From Mobilicoccus caccae (GTDB taxonomy: Bacteria; Actinomycetota; Actinomycetes; Actinomycetales; Dermatophilaceae), in assembly GCF_030161635.1 (NCBI RefSeq), contig NZ_BSUO01000001.1, forward strand, positions 1,283,199-1,347,198: 64,000 nucleotides of DNA, given 5' to 3'. Under the pieces are notes generated by a model. The model ran no database searches and was not told the origin of the DNA. It was given only the letters and a program-made list of their open reading frames with translations. Position 1 is the stretch's first letter; the number at the start of each line of letters is the position of its first letter. Below are positions 49,881 through 59,654 of the stretch, one piece after another. A program made the position numbers and the translations under genes.

Positions 49881-51131
49881 ATGACGTCCATCGCTCTGAC
49901 CGCCGCCGACGAGTCCCGACGGCGGGGGCTGGTCCGCATGCGGGCCGTCGCCACCTCGCTGTTCGTGCTCGCGATCGTCGTGTTCGTGCTGACCATGCAC
50001 CGGGACGGCTGGCTCGGGTACGTGAACGCCACGGCCGAGGCGGCGATGGTCGGCGCGCTCGCCGACTGGTTCGCCGTCACGGCCCTGTTCCGGCACCCGC
50101 TCGGCATCCCCATTCCGCACACGGCCCTCGTGCCTCGCAAGAAGGACGTCTTCGCCAAGTCGCTCGAGGACTTCGTCGCGGGTCACTTCCTCACCGGCGA
50201 GGCGGCGCGGGAACGGCTGGCCGGCTCCGAGGCCGCCGCGCGCGCCGGGCGATGGCTCGCCGACCCGGCCAACAGCGAGCGTGTCGTCGTGCACGCCTCC
50301 GCACTCACCCGGCGGGCGCTCGAGCACGTCACCGACGAGGAGATGCAGGCCGTCCTCGAACACTCCGTGATGCCACGGCTGGTCCGCGAACCCGTCGCAC
50401 CGCTGGCCGGCACGCTGCTGGGGCAGGTCGTCGAGGACGACGTGCACCGCCACCTGGTCGACCTCGTCGTCGTCGAGGCGCACGACTGGTTGCTCGACAA
50501 CCCCGACACGTTCGCCTCCGTCGTGGGGGAGCGGGCGCCCACGTGGTCGCCGCTGTGGGTCAACAGCATGGTCGTCGACCGGCTGCACACCGAGGCGCTC
50601 CGGTGGGTCCGCGACGTGCGCGACACCCGCGACCATCGGGTCCGCCTCGCCGTCGACGACCTCCTGCGTGACCTGGCACGCAACCTGCGTGAGGACCCTG
50701 CCACGATGCGGCGCGCCGAGGAGCTCAAGGAGACCTTCCTGACCCATCCGCAGACCATGGACACCGCGATGAGCCTCTGGGCCGTCCTGCGGCGCACCCT
50801 GGTGGACGCGATGGAGGACCCCGAGGGCCGGCTGCGCACCCGTCTGCACGAAGAACTCGTCTCCTTGGGCGAGCGGCTGCAGCACGACCCCGACCTGCGC
50901 ACCCGCGTCGAACGCCGCGCTGGGGACATCATCGCCGGGCTCGTCGACACCTACGGCGCCGAGCTGGTGCCGGTCATCTCCCAAGTGATCCAGCGGTGGG
51001 ACGGCAAGGAGGCCGCCGAGCGCATCGAACTGCACGTGGGACGCGACCTGCAGTTCATCCGCATCAACGGCACCGTCGTCGGCGGACTCGCCGGATTCCT
51101 CATCCACGCCCTCAGCGGGTTGGCGGCCTGA
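49881..51131 (+). CDS. DUF445 family membrane protein
   Basis: A 416-residue DUF445 (YjiN-type) protein. A first transmembrane helix (VATSLFVLAIVVFVLTM), then the signature VNATAEAAMVGALADWFAVTALFRHPLG, and PHTALVPRKKDVFAKSLEDFV. Helical middle regions are followed by a C-terminal membrane segment (INGTVVGGLAGFLIHALSG). Function is unknown; homologues are inner-membrane proteins. ATG 49881 is the first Met before the signature. Confidence 0.85.
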   Translation: MTSIALTAADESRRRGLVRMRAVATSLFVLAIVVFVLTMHRDGWLGYVNATAEAAMVGALADWFAVTALFRHPLGIPIPHTALVPRKKDVFAKSLEDFVAGHFLTGEAARERLAGSEAAARAGRWLADPANSERVVVHASALTRRALEHVTDEEMQAVLEHSVMPRLVREPVAPLAGTLLGQVVEDDVHRHLVDLVVVEAHDWLLDNPDTFASVVGERAPTWSPLWVNSMVVDRLHTEALRWVRDVRDTRDHRVRLAVDDLLRDLARNLREDPATMRRAEELKETFLTHPQTMDTAMSLWAVLRRTLVDAMEDPEGRLRTRLHEELVSLGERLQHDPDLRTRVERRAGDIIAGLVDTYGAELVPVISQVIQRWDGKEAAERIELHVGRDLQFIRINGTVVGGLAGFLIHALSGLAA

Positions 51132-51173
51132 GCCCCGCACGCGGCAGGACGCAGCTGCGGGACAGGTGGGCGC

Positions 51174-53006
51174 TCAGCCGATCTCGTACATGTCGGTGAT
51201 GAGGTGGGCGTAGCGGTGTTCCACCGGACGCCGACGCACCTTGAGCGTGGGGGTCAGCTCACCGGCGTCCATCGACAGCGGCTCGGCGAGCAGCCGGAAC
51301 TTCTGGATCCGTTCGAACTTGGCGGCGTTGCGGCCGATCCGGCCGATGAGGTCGTCGTAGTACTGCTCGACCTCGCCCAGCCCGAGGAGATCCTCGCGCG
51401 TCTCGAACGGCCACCCGCGCTCGCGGGCGTAGGCCTCGAGCTCCTCGAACGTCGGTTGGATCAGGGCGGTCAGATAGGGCCGGCCGTCACCAACGACCAC
51501 GGCGGCCTCGACGAGCGCGTCTGCGGACAGGGCCGATTCGATGGGCCCGGGCGCGACGTTCTTGCCCTGGGTGGTGACGATGAGGTCCTTGATGCGGTCG
51601 GTGATGACGAGATATCCGTCGCGATCGAGGTAGCCGACGTCGCCGGTGTGGAACCAGCCGTCGTCGTCGATCACCGCGGCCGTCTCCTCCGGGCGGCCGT
51701 GGTAGCCGGCCATGACGTTCTCACCGCGCACGAGGATCTCGCCGGTCTCGGCGGCGATGCGCACCTGGGTACCCGGCACCGGCGTGCCGACCGTGCCGAA
51801 CCGGGTCGCCCCGGGCGCGTTGCACGACACCAGCGGCGAGGTCTCCGTGAGTCCGTACCCCTGGTAGACGTGCAGGCCGGCGGCGAGGAAGAACTCCTCG
51901 ACCTCGCGGCGCAGGGGAGCGCCACCGGCGGCCATGACGTGCTTGGGGCCGCCCACGGCGTCGCGCACGTTGTGCAGGACCAGCCGGTCGGCCAGCGCGT
52001 GTTGCGCGGCCAGGGCGCGGGGGACGGGTCGTCCGGTCATCCGGCGCATCTGCACGATGCCGCCGATGCGGAAGGCCCAGTCGAAGATGCGGCGTTTCGT
52101 GCCGGTACCCGCCTTGGCGTGGGCGCCCGCGTAGACCTTCTCGTAGAGGCGGGGGACCGACACGAAGGTCGCCGGGCGGATGTCGAGCATGGCCTGCGCG
52201 ACGGACTTGGGATCGGTGACCGAGCAACTCTCCAGGCCGTTCGCGAGGACCACATAGGTCCAGGCCCGCTCGTAGGCGTGGCTCAGCGGCAGGAAGGACA
52301 TGTTGCGCTTGCCGCGTGGCATGGCGAAGCGGTCGTCGATGGCCGTGAGCTGGTGGCAGAACGTGCGATGGGTGAGGACCACGCCCTTGGGATCGCCCGT
52401 GGTTCCCGAGGTGTAGATGATCGTCACCGGGTCGTCCGGCTCGATGACGGCCTCGCGGTTGGCCAGAGTCTCCGCGCCGGCCCCGGTGGCGCTCGTCGCC
52501 CCGAGCAGCTGCGACAGGGTCGTCACGCCCTGCGCCTGACCGTCCATGAGGACGCGACGGACCCTGGTGGAGGCCGGGGGAGTCGCGCTGCCGCCACCGT
52601 CGCTGGTGTCGGCATCGCCCGCATCGAGCAGCGGGAGCGCCTCCTCGACCCTGGCCAGGAGCTCGGGCGTGCCGCTGAAGACGACCGAGGCGTCGCTGTC
52701 GCGCAGGACGTGCGCGATCTGGTGCGGGGTGCTCGTGGTGTAGATGGGCACGCTTATCACTCCGGCGCGCAGGCAGGCCACGTCGATCATCGACCACTCG
52801 GGGGAGTTACCGGCGTGGATGGCGACCCGGTCGCCACGGCTGCACCCGAGGTCGATGAGGGCCACCGCCAACCGGACACTGATGTCGCCCAACTCGCGGT
52901 AGGTCGTGGTCTCCCACCGACCCTCTCGGCGGACACGCAGCGCCACGAGCTCGGCGTTCCGGCTCATGCTCGTGGCAAGCCACGTCGTCAGGTTGCGGTG
53001 GGGCAC
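51174..53006 (-). CDS. Long-chain fatty-acid-CoA ligase (AMP-forming)
   Basis: ANL-superfamily ligase of 610 residues that activates fatty acids. The P-loop is TIIYTSGTTGDPKGVVLTH. LPLSHAYERAWTY, then GYGLTETSPLVS, then the hinge region FHTGDVGYLDRDGYLVITDR, and the catalytic Lys in the last 60 residues (LKVRRR region) are all present. GTG 53006 was chosen because GAGGAG lies 6 bp upstream; a longer upstream frame lacks family similarity. Its own promoter is probably in the 288-bp gap to the peptide importer. Confidence 0.92.
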   Translation of the reverse strand: MPHRNLTTWLATSMSRNAELVALRVRREGRWETTTYRELGDISVRLAVALIDLGCSRGDRVAIHAGNSPEWSMIDVACLRAGVISVPIYTTSTPHQIAHVLRDSDASVVFSGTPELLARVEEALPLLDAGDADTSDGGGSATPPASTRVRRVLMDGQAQGVTTLSQLLGATSATGAGAETLANREAVIEPDDPVTIIYTSGTTGDPKGVVLTHRTFCHQLTAIDDRFAMPRGKRNMSFLPLSHAYERAWTYVVLANGLESCSVTDPKSVAQAMLDIRPATFVSVPRLYEKVYAGAHAKAGTGTKRRIFDWAFRIGGIVQMRRMTGRPVPRALAAQHALADRLVLHNVRDAVGGPKHVMAAGGAPLRREVEEFFLAAGLHVYQGYGLTETSPLVSCNAPGATRFGTVGTPVPGTQVRIAAETGEILVRGENVMAGYHGRPEETAAVIDDDGWFHTGDVGYLDRDGYLVITDRIKDLIVTTQGKNVAPGPIESALSADALVEAAVVVGDGRPYLTALIQPTFEELEAYARERGWPFETREDLLGLGEVEQYYDDLIGRIGRNAAKFERIQKFRLLAEPLSMDAGELTPTLKVRRRPVEHRYAHLITDMYEIG

Positions 53007-53294
53007 GGGCAGCTCCTCGATCCCTCGGTGGGCTACCCCACCGTAAGTCAGACGGGGCCACGATGGCACGCCGCGAGGGCGACTGCCCGGACGCTCCCGG
53101 CGGACCATCGTCGATCCCGGTGGCGGCGGGAGGTCCGGGGTGCCCTCGGCCCCGCTGCCTGCTTCGTTGCCGCCTCGCCGAGTTCGTCCTGGCGTCGGCG
53201 TCGGCTACCGTCGTGCTCGCGACGGTGTCGCTCTCCGGCCTCCCGGTGGGAGAGCCCGCCGTCTTCGACCCGCCCATGGCCCACAGGAGTAGTC

Positions 53295-54809
53295 ATGCGC
53301 CGACTCACCGCGCTCACACTGGCCGGAGTACTTCTCGGGGCCGGCACGCTCTCGGCCTGCTCGGCCGGGGCCGGGTCCTCCTCGGGCCCGTCCGGGGCGG
53401 CCGTCTCGACCGATCTCGCGGTGGGGATGGTGGCCGAACCCGCGAACCTCGACTTCACCACCACCGACGGCGCCGCGATCCCGCAGGCCCTGTTGAACAA
53501 CGTGTACGAACCTCTCGTGGCGATCGACGCGGAGGGGCGCATCGTCCCCAAGCTCGCCACGAGCTGGGAGATCTCCGCCGACCGAAAGACGTACACCTTC
53601 ACCCTCGTGGACAACGCGACGTTCTCCGACGGTGCCCCGTTCACCGCCGACGACGCGGTGTTCTCCATCGAGCGCGTCAAGGACGACTGGACGACGTCGC
53701 TGGCCGACGCCATGGATGTCGTGGAGAAGGCCGAGGCGACGTCGCCCACGACGCTGACGGTGACGTTGAGCCGTCCGAGCAACGACTGGCTCTACCGCAT
53801 GACCACCCGGATCGGCGCGATGTTCTCGCGGACCGGGGTGGACGAGCTCGCCACGAAGACCGTCGGCACCGGCCCGTACACCGTGGACCGCTGGACCCGC
53901 GGGGACCACCTGCACCTGGTCCGTCGCGACGGCTACTGGGGCCAGGCGCCGTTCTTCACCGGGGTCACCCTGCGCTACTTCAAGGACCCGACCGCTCTCA
54001 ACAACGCCCTGCTCACCGACTCCATCGACGTCATCTCCACGATCCAGGCGCCAGAGGCCCTCGGGCAGTTCTCCGGCGACCAGCGCTTCCAGGTCATCGA
54101 GGGCACGACGAACGGCGAGGTCGTCCTGTCGTTCAACAACGCCAAGGCGCCGTTCGACGACCGGTCGGTGCGTCAGGCAGCCCGGCAGGCCATCGACAAG
54201 GACGCGCTCCTGCAGACGTGCTGGGCCGGTCGCGGCAGCCGGATCGGCAGCATGGTGCCGCCGACCGACCCCTGGTACGAGGACCTCACCTCGATCCACC
54301 CGCACGACCCGGAGGCCGCCCGCACGCTCCTGGCCGAGAGCGGCAACCCCACGCCGACGATCCGCCTGCGCCTGCCGACCCTGCCCTACGCCACCTCGTG
54401 CGGCCAGGTCGTCAAGAGCGACCTGGAGAAGGTCGGGTTCAGGGTCACCCTCGACCAACTGGAGTTCCCGGCCGGGTGGGTCACCGAGGTGATGAAGAAC
54501 GGCGACTACGACGCCTCGATCGTCGCCCACGTCGAGCCGCGCGACCTGCCGACCCTGTACGGCAACCCCGACTACTACCTGCACTACGACAACGCCGAGG
54601 TGCGCGCCGCACTCGCGAAGGCCGATGCCGGCGACGAGCAGACCCAGATTGCCACCATGCGCGAGGTCGCCCGGACGATCTCCACCGACGCCGCCTCGGA
54701 CTGGCTGTTCCTCCTGCCCAACCTCATGGTGGCCGACAAGGACATCACCGGGCTGCCGAAGAACGCCGTCGGTGAGTCCTTCGACCTGACCACCCTCGCG
54801 CGCGGCTGA
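53295..54809 (+). CDS. Peptide ABC transporter substrate-binding lipoprotein
   Basis: Extracytoplasmic solute-binding protein of family 5, 504 residues. The lipobox (LGAGTLSAC) puts the acylated Cys at about residue 22. LAVGMVAEPANLDFTTTDG begins the mature domain. Family motifs include LATSWEISADRKTYTFTLVD and TFSDGAPFTADDAVFSIERV, then TGPYTVDRWTRGDHLHL. ATG 53295 is preceded by AGGAGTAGTC. It is the first gene of a six-gene unit with permeases, ATPases and a peptidase. Confidence 0.92.
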   Translation: MRRLTALTLAGVLLGAGTLSACSAGAGSSSGPSGAAVSTDLAVGMVAEPANLDFTTTDGAAIPQALLNNVYEPLVAIDAEGRIVPKLATSWEISADRKTYTFTLVDNATFSDGAPFTADDAVFSIERVKDDWTTSLADAMDVVEKAEATSPTTLTVTLSRPSNDWLYRMTTRIGAMFSRTGVDELATKTVGTGPYTVDRWTRGDHLHLVRRDGYWGQAPFFTGVTLRYFKDPTALNNALLTDSIDVISTIQAPEALGQFSGDQRFQVIEGTTNGEVVLSFNNAKAPFDDRSVRQAARQAIDKDALLQTCWAGRGSRIGSMVPPTDPWYEDLTSIHPHDPEAARTLLAESGNPTPTIRLRLPTLPYATSCGQVVKSDLEKVGFRVTLDQLEFPAGWVTEVMKNGDYDASIVAHVEPRDLPTLYGNPDYYLHYDNAEVRAALAKADAGDEQTQIATMREVARTISTDAASDWLFLLPNLMVADKDITGLPKNAVGESFDLTTLARG

Positions 54810-54818
54810 GCCTCGACG

Positions 54819-55760
54819 ATGGTGGTCCTGCGGCGGCTCGCCGGCCTCGCGCTCGCGTTGTTCGTGAGCTCGCTGCTGGTGTTCGCGTTCATGCAGGTCC
54901 TGCCCGGCGACCCGGCGCGGGTGGCCCTCGGCCTCAACGCCGGTGAGGAGGCGGTGGCGCGGCTGCGCGCCGACTTCGGCCTCGACGCGCCGCTGACCGA
55001 GCGGTACACCGAGTGGGTGGGTGGGCTCCTGACCGGCGACTTCGGCACGAGCTACCTGTCCCGGATGCCGATCGGACCGCAGATCGCCGACCGGTTCGGG
55101 GTGACCGCGTGGCTGGTCGCCGCCGCCATGCTCGTCGCCGTCGTCATCGCCGTGCCCGCGGGCACGTTCGCCGCGTGGCGCCACCGCCGGCCCAGCGGGG
55201 TGCTGGTCTCGGCCGCCTCCCAGATCGGGATGGCGATCCCCTCCTTCCTCGCCGGCATCCTGCTCATCACGCTCTTCGCCGTGCACCTGCGCTGGCTGCC
55301 CGCCGGCGGCTGGACGGCGCCCGTCCTCGACCCGATCGCCTTCGTCCGCTCCCTGATCCTGCCCGCGCTCGCGCTCGGCCTCGTCCAGGCGGCGGTCCTG
55401 ACCAGGTACGTCCGCTCGGCCGTCCTCGACGTCCTGCGGGAGGACTACCTGCGCACCGCCCGCGCCAAGGGGCTGCGTCCGGTGCCGGCCCTCGTGCGAC
55501 ACGGCCTGCGCAACGCCTCGATCCCCGTCGTCACCGTGCTCGCCCTGCAGCTCACGACCATGCTCGTGGGTGCCGTCGTCGTCGAACGGGTCTTCGTCGT
55601 CCCCGGCCTCGGGAGCCTGCTGCTCGACGCCGTCGCCGCCCGCGACCTGCTCGTCGTGCAGAACGTCGTCATGGTGCTCGTGGTCGCCGTGCTCGTGGTC
55701 AACCTCGTCGTCGAGCTCCTCTACGCGATGCTCGACCCCCGCCTGTCGGGCAGGAGGTGA
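54819..55760 (+). CDS. Peptide ABC permease, DppB type
   Basis: A 313-residue permease with a typical DppB start (VLRRLAGLALALFVSSLLVF, LPGDPARVALG) and about six membrane helices. The EAA-type loop LREDYLRTARAKGLRPVPAL is present, with NASIPVVTVLALQL after it. It starts 10 bp after the lipoprotein gene and is followed by DppC after 5 bp. Confidence 0.93.
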   Translation: MVVLRRLAGLALALFVSSLLVFAFMQVLPGDPARVALGLNAGEEAVARLRADFGLDAPLTERYTEWVGGLLTGDFGTSYLSRMPIGPQIADRFGVTAWLVAAAMLVAVVIAVPAGTFAAWRHRRPSGVLVSAASQIGMAIPSFLAGILLITLFAVHLRWLPAGGWTAPVLDPIAFVRSLILPALALGLVQAAVLTRYVRSAVLDVLREDYLRTARAKGLRPVPALVRHGLRNASIPVVTVLALQLTTMLVGAVVVERVFVVPGLGSLLLDAVAARDLLVVQNVVMVLVVAVLVVNLVVELLYAMLDPRLSGRR

Positions 55761-55765
55761 GCACC

Positions 55766-56662
55766 ATGAAGCGTCCCGCGTCCGCAGCCCGTCCCGCCGG
55801 TCGTCCCGCGAGCCGTCCGCCCGTGCGTCTCACCCCGCGACGTCGCCGCCGTCTCGACCCGGCCCTGCTCGTCGGCGCGACGATCGTCGGCCTGCTCGTG
55901 CTCCTGGCGGCCGTGTCATTGGTGTGGACCCCGCACGACCCGCTGGCCATGGACGCCGCCACCCGGCTCGCCCCACCCGACGGCGAGCACTGGCTCGGGA
56001 CCGACAAGTTCGGACGCGATGTCGCCAGTTCGATCATGGTGGGCGCCCGGACGACCCTGCTGGTCGGCATCGTGAGCGTCGGGATCGCGGCCCTGGTGGG
56101 CGTTCCCCTCGGCATCCTCGCCGCGATGGGCCCGCGGTGGCTCGGGCTGCTGCTCATGCGGGGCACGGACATCCTGCTCGCGTTCCCCGCCCTGCTGCTC
56201 GCGATCATGTTCAGCGCCGTGTACGGCGCGAGCACGACGATCGCCATGCTCGCCATCGGCATCGCGACCATCCCGACCTTCGCCCGGGTCACCCGCTCCG
56301 GGGCGCTGACCGTGCTGCGGGCGGAGTTCGTCCCGGCGGCCCGGCTCGCGGGGTTGGGCGGACCCGCCATCGCCGTGCGACACGTGCTCCCCAACATCGT
56401 CGGCCTCGTCATCGTGCAGGCCTCCGTGGCGTTCGCCATCGCGATCCTCGCCGAGGCCGCGCTGTCCTTCCTCGGCCTCGGCACCCCGCCGCCGACCCCG
56501 TCGTGGGGACGCATGCTGCAGGAGAGCCAGGAGATGCTGTGGTCGGCGCCGCGGCTCGCCCTCATCCCCGGCACCGCGATCGCCCTGGCCGTGCTCGGCT
56601 TCAACCTCCTCGGCGACGGGCTGCGCGACCTGCTCGACCCTCGACTCAAGGACCGCACATGA
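55766..56662 (+). CDS. Peptide ABC permease, DppC type
   Basis: A 298-residue permease with the DppC start: basic N-terminus, one helix, then HWLGTDKFGRDVASSIMVGA. The EAA loop LRAEFVPAARLAGLGGPAIA and the end, GDGLRDLLDPRLKDR, are typical. GGAGGTGAGCACC is just before the ATG. It overlaps the ATPase gene by 4 bp (ATGA). Confidence 0.93.
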   Translation: MKRPASAARPAGRPASRPPVRLTPRRRRRLDPALLVGATIVGLLVLLAAVSLVWTPHDPLAMDAATRLAPPDGEHWLGTDKFGRDVASSIMVGARTTLLVGIVSVGIAALVGVPLGILAAMGPRWLGLLLMRGTDILLAFPALLLAIMFSAVYGASTTIAMLAIGIATIPTFARVTRSGALTVLRAEFVPAARLAGLGGPAIAVRHVLPNIVGLVIVQASVAFAIAILAEAALSFLGLGTPPPTPSWGRMLQESQEMLWSAPRLALIPGTAIALAVLGFNLLGDGLRDLLDPRLKDRT

Positions 56663-57651
56663 TCGGCGCCGCAGGCACGCCGGGGCCGGCCGTGCCCGCC
56701 CTGTCCGTGACCGGTCTCGGGGTCGCGGCCCGCGGCCGCGAGATCGTGACCGGGGTCGACCTGCGCATCGAGCCGGGCGAACGGGTCGGGCTCATCGGGG
56801 AATCCGGGTCGGGCAAGTCGCTCACCGCGCTCGCCATCATGGGGCTGCTGCCGGACGACCTCACCCCGCGGGGTTCGGTGCGGATCGCCGGGGTCGGCCA
56901 CGACGTCGTCGGCGCGCGCGAACGTGACCTGTCGGCCATGCGCGGCCGGGACGTGTCGATGGTCTTCCAGGAGCCGATGTCGGCCCTGAACCCGACCATG
57001 CGGGTCGGGCGGCAGATCGCCGAGACGCTGCTCATCCGCCGGCCGGGTGCCGCGGACAGGAGCGAGCAGGCGCGCGAACACACCGAGACGAGTGCCCGCG
57101 AGGCCGCCCTCACCCTCATGGCCGAGCTCGGCATCCCCGACCCCGCCTCCTCCTACCGCGCCTACCCCCACCAGCTCTCCGGTGGGCAACGGCAACGGGT
57201 CGTGCTCGCGATCGCCCTGGCGAACGACCCGACGCTCCTCGTGTGCGACGAGCCGACGACGGCCCTCGACGTGACCGTGCAGGCCTACGTGCTCGACCGC
57301 ATCGTCCGGTCGACCCACGACCGGGGCTCGGCGGTGCTGTTCATCAGCCACGACCTCCCGGTGGTCGCCTCGGTGTGCAGCCGTGTGCACGTGATGAATC
57401 GAGGCCGCATCGTCGAATCCGGCCCGGTCGAGACCGTCTTCACCCGCCCTACCCACCCCTACACCCGGCGCCTGCTCGACGCCTCGGAACTCCCGCCGCG
57501 TCCCTCCTCCGGCGGCGGACGCCGTGGGGCGACGGCGTCTGTGGCGTCGACGGGATCTGTGGGGTCGACGGGATCGTCCAGCGCGGGGAGCGGGTCACCC
57601 GCCGCGAGGCCGATGCCGACGCGGCGCCGATCGTGGACGTCTCCGGCGTGA
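56659..57651 (+). CDS. Peptide ABC transporter ATPase, DppD type
   Basis: A 330-residue ATPase: Walker A GESGSGKS, Q-loop VFQEPMSALNPTM, signature LSGGQRQRVVLAIAL, Walker B LLVCDEPTTALD, and an H-loop. The C-terminus HPYTRRLLDASELPP is normal to about residue 280. The last ~45 residues (Gly/Ser/Thr repeats, then a basic tail) have unlike codon use and may be out-of-frame translation. Restoring a base in the G run 57526-57529 would join it to the next gene. Confidence 0.9.
   Translation: MIGAAGTPGPAVPALSVTGLGVAARGREIVTGVDLRIEPGERVGLIGESGSGKSLTALAIMGLLPDDLTPRGSVRIAGVGHDVVGARERDLSAMRGRDVSMVFQEPMSALNPTMRVGRQIAETLLIRRPGAADRSEQAREHTETSAREAALTLMAELGIPDPASSYRAYPHQLSGGQRQRVVLAIALANDPTLLVCDEPTTALDVTVQAYVLDRIVRSTHDRGSAVLFISHDLPVVASVCSRVHVMNRGRIVESGPVETVFTRPTHPYTRRLLDASELPPRPSSGGGRRGATASVASTGSVGSTGSSSAGSGSPAARPMPTRRRSWTSPA
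57540..57575 (+). repeat. 18-bp tandem repeat at ATPase junction
   Basis: Two adjacent 18-mers (TGTGG-C/G-GTCGACGGGATC), 57540-57557 and 57558-57575, differ by one base. They sit where the first ATPase domain ends and the second should begin. Confidence 0.7.
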
Positions 57652-58484
57652 CCCGGGTCTACCGGCGCGGGGGCCTGTTCGGTCGCGGTCGGGAGGTGCA
57701 CGCGCTGCGCGGGGTGGACCTGCAGGTGAGGGCCGGTGAACGCGTCGGGATCGTCGGGGAGTCCGGGTCGGGCAAGTCGACGCTGCTGCGGATCATCGCC
57801 GGGCTCGACGGACCGACCTCCGGTCACGTGAGTGTCGACGGTCACCGGGTGCGATCCAAGGCCGACCTCCGCCGGGTCCGCGAACGCCTGCAGCTCGTCT
57901 TCCAGGATCCGGTCGGCAGTCTCGACCCCCGCATGACGGTGGCCGACATCGTGGGCGAACCCCTGCGTGGCCTCGACCGTCCCGGCGGACGGGAGCGGGT
58001 GGAGGAGTTGCTCACCGCCGTGGGGCTGCGTCCCGACGTGGGGGAGCGGTACCCCCACCAGTTCTCCGGCGGTGAGCGGCAACGGATCTCGATCGCCCGC
58101 GCCCTGGCTCCCTCCCCGCGCATCCTCCTCGCGGACGAGCCGGTCAGTGCCCTGGACGTGTCGGTGCGGGCGCAGGTCCTGCGGCTGCTCTCGGACCTGG
58201 TCGACGACTTCGGGCTGACCCTCATCCTCGTCAGCCACGACCTGTCGGTCATCCGGCACGTCTGTGACCGGGTGCTCGTGATGCGCGACGGCGAGGTGGT
58301 CGAAGCGGGGTCGGCCATCGACGTGTACGAGGCGCCGACCCACCCCTACACGAGGCGACTCGTCGGGTCGATCCCGACACTGGACCGGGCGCTGCACGGT
58401 GTGGACGCGACGATGCTGGCCCGCGCACCGGAGTCGGCCCAGGCCAGCCGGCACGTCGTGCGCGGTCGCGAAGGAGAACGGTGA
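57633..58484 (+). CDS. Peptide ABC transporter ATPase, DppF type
   Basis: Second importer ATPase: VSGVTRVYRRGGLFG, Walker A GESGSGKST, QLVFQDPVGSLDPRMTV, signature FSGGERQRISIARAL, Walker B ILLADEPVSALD, then HPYTRRLVGSIPT. GTG 57633 is only a tentative start (no ribosome site seen, 283 residues); the reading frame is open further upstream with natural codon use (from about 57524). Either it overlaps the first ATPase gene or both are one fused DppD-DppF protein split by a base-call error. The peptidase gene overlaps its stop by 4 bp. Confidence 0.85.
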   Translation: MDVSGVTRVYRRGGLFGRGREVHALRGVDLQVRAGERVGIVGESGSGKSTLLRIIAGLDGPTSGHVSVDGHRVRSKADLRRVRERLQLVFQDPVGSLDPRMTVADIVGEPLRGLDRPGGRERVEELLTAVGLRPDVGERYPHQFSGGERQRISIARALAPSPRILLADEPVSALDVSVRAQVLRLLSDLVDDFGLTLILVSHDLSVIRHVCDRVLVMRDGEVVEAGSAIDVYEAPTHPYTRRLVGSIPTLDRALHGVDATMLARAPESAQASRHVVRGREGER

Positions 58485-59608
58485 CGGTGACGAATCCCCA
58501 GACGATGTCGAATCCCGACCATGTGGGCCCCGGTCCGAGCAATTCCATCCTCGACGTGGACGGGTTGCGCGTCGGTCACGCCGCGGCCGAGGCGCCCGGA
58601 GCCCTGTCGGGCACCACGGTCGTCCTCGCCGACCCCGACGTGCTCACCGAGGGGATGGTCGGCGGTGTCGACGTGCGCGGCGGCGGTCCGGGGACGCGCG
58701 AGACCGACCTGCTCGACCCCCGCAACGTCGTCGAGCGCATCCACGCCGTGTGCCTCACGGGCGGCAGCGCCTTCGGGCTCGGCGCCGCCGACGGCGTCAT
58801 GGCGGGGTTGTTCTCCGACGGCATCGGCCTGCCGATGGGGGCGCCCGGTGAGGTCGTCCCCCTCGTCCCCTCCGCGGTCGTCTTCGACCTCGGCCGGGGT
58901 GGGGTGTTCGGTGCCCACCCCGACGCCGCGACCGGGGCGGCCGCGTATCGCGCCGCCCGGGTGGGCGGCCCGGTGGAGGTCGGCTGCGTGGGCGCGGGGC
59001 GAGGCGCCAAGGCCGGCGGTTTCAAGGGCGGAGTCGGCACCGCGAGCGCCACGTGTGCGGACGGCTCGGTCGTCGCGGCCCTCGTCGTCTGCAACAGCCT
59101 GGGGGAGGTCGTCGCCCCCGACGGGACGTTCCACGCGGCCTCCGTGCTGCTGCCGCAGGACACCCCCGAGGCCGAGCTGCGCGCGCCGTCGTCCGCCGAC
59201 CTGGAGGCCGCCCGACGGGCCGCCGTCGACGTCCCGGCTCAGGTCGTGGGACGCCCGGGTCTCGCCACGACGATCGGCGTGGTCGCCACCGACGTCACCC
59301 TGACCAAGGCCCAGTGCGCCAAGTTGGCCGGTGTGGGACACGACGGGATCGGCATCGCGGTGCGTCCGGCGCACACCATGCTCGACGGTGACACCCTGTT
59401 CGGCCTGTCGACGACCCGACGGCCCGCCCCTGACCTGCCCGGATTCCACGACATCCTCACCCAGGCGTCGCTGGTGGTGGCACGCGCCGTGGTCGGGGCC
59501 GTGCTCGCCGCCACCACCGTGACCACACCGGCGGGAACCTGGCGCGCCTACGCCGACGCCTTCCCCAGCGCGTTCGGTGCCCGTGGTGGCCGGTCGGGGA
59601 ACGGTTGA
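58481..59608 (+). CDS. P1-family (DmpA/peptidase S58) aminopeptidase
   Basis: A 375-residue member of the P1 family, self-processing N-terminal nucleophile hydrolases like DmpA. Family segments are LTGGSAFGLGAADGVM, PSAVVFDLGRGG and AGRGAKAGGFKGGVGTAS, and the likely self-cleavage region is ALVVCNSLGEV. GTG 58481 overlaps the upstream ATPase stop by 4 bp, so translation is coupled. It probably releases N-terminal residues from peptides brought in by the importer. Confidence 0.85.
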   Translation: MTVTNPQTMSNPDHVGPGPSNSILDVDGLRVGHAAAEAPGALSGTTVVLADPDVLTEGMVGGVDVRGGGPGTRETDLLDPRNVVERIHAVCLTGGSAFGLGAADGVMAGLFSDGIGLPMGAPGEVVPLVPSAVVFDLGRGGVFGAHPDAATGAAAYRAARVGGPVEVGCVGAGRGAKAGGFKGGVGTASATCADGSVVAALVVCNSLGEVVAPDGTFHAASVLLPQDTPEAELRAPSSADLEAARRAAVDVPAQVVGRPGLATTIGVVATDVTLTKAQCAKLAGVGHDGIGIAVRPAHTMLDGDTLFGLSTTRRPAPDLPGFHDILTQASLVVARAVVGAVLAATTVTTPAGTWRAYADAFPSAFGARGGRSGNG

Positions 59609-59654
59609 GCGTTCAGTAGACTGGCCGCTCTCGACCGTTCGGAGGCCCTCGTAC

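Noticed and set aside
53007..53294. Upstream extension of the acyl-CoA ligase or of the lipoprotein gene
   Set aside because: Both frames are open but lack family similarity, and each real start has a good ribosome site.
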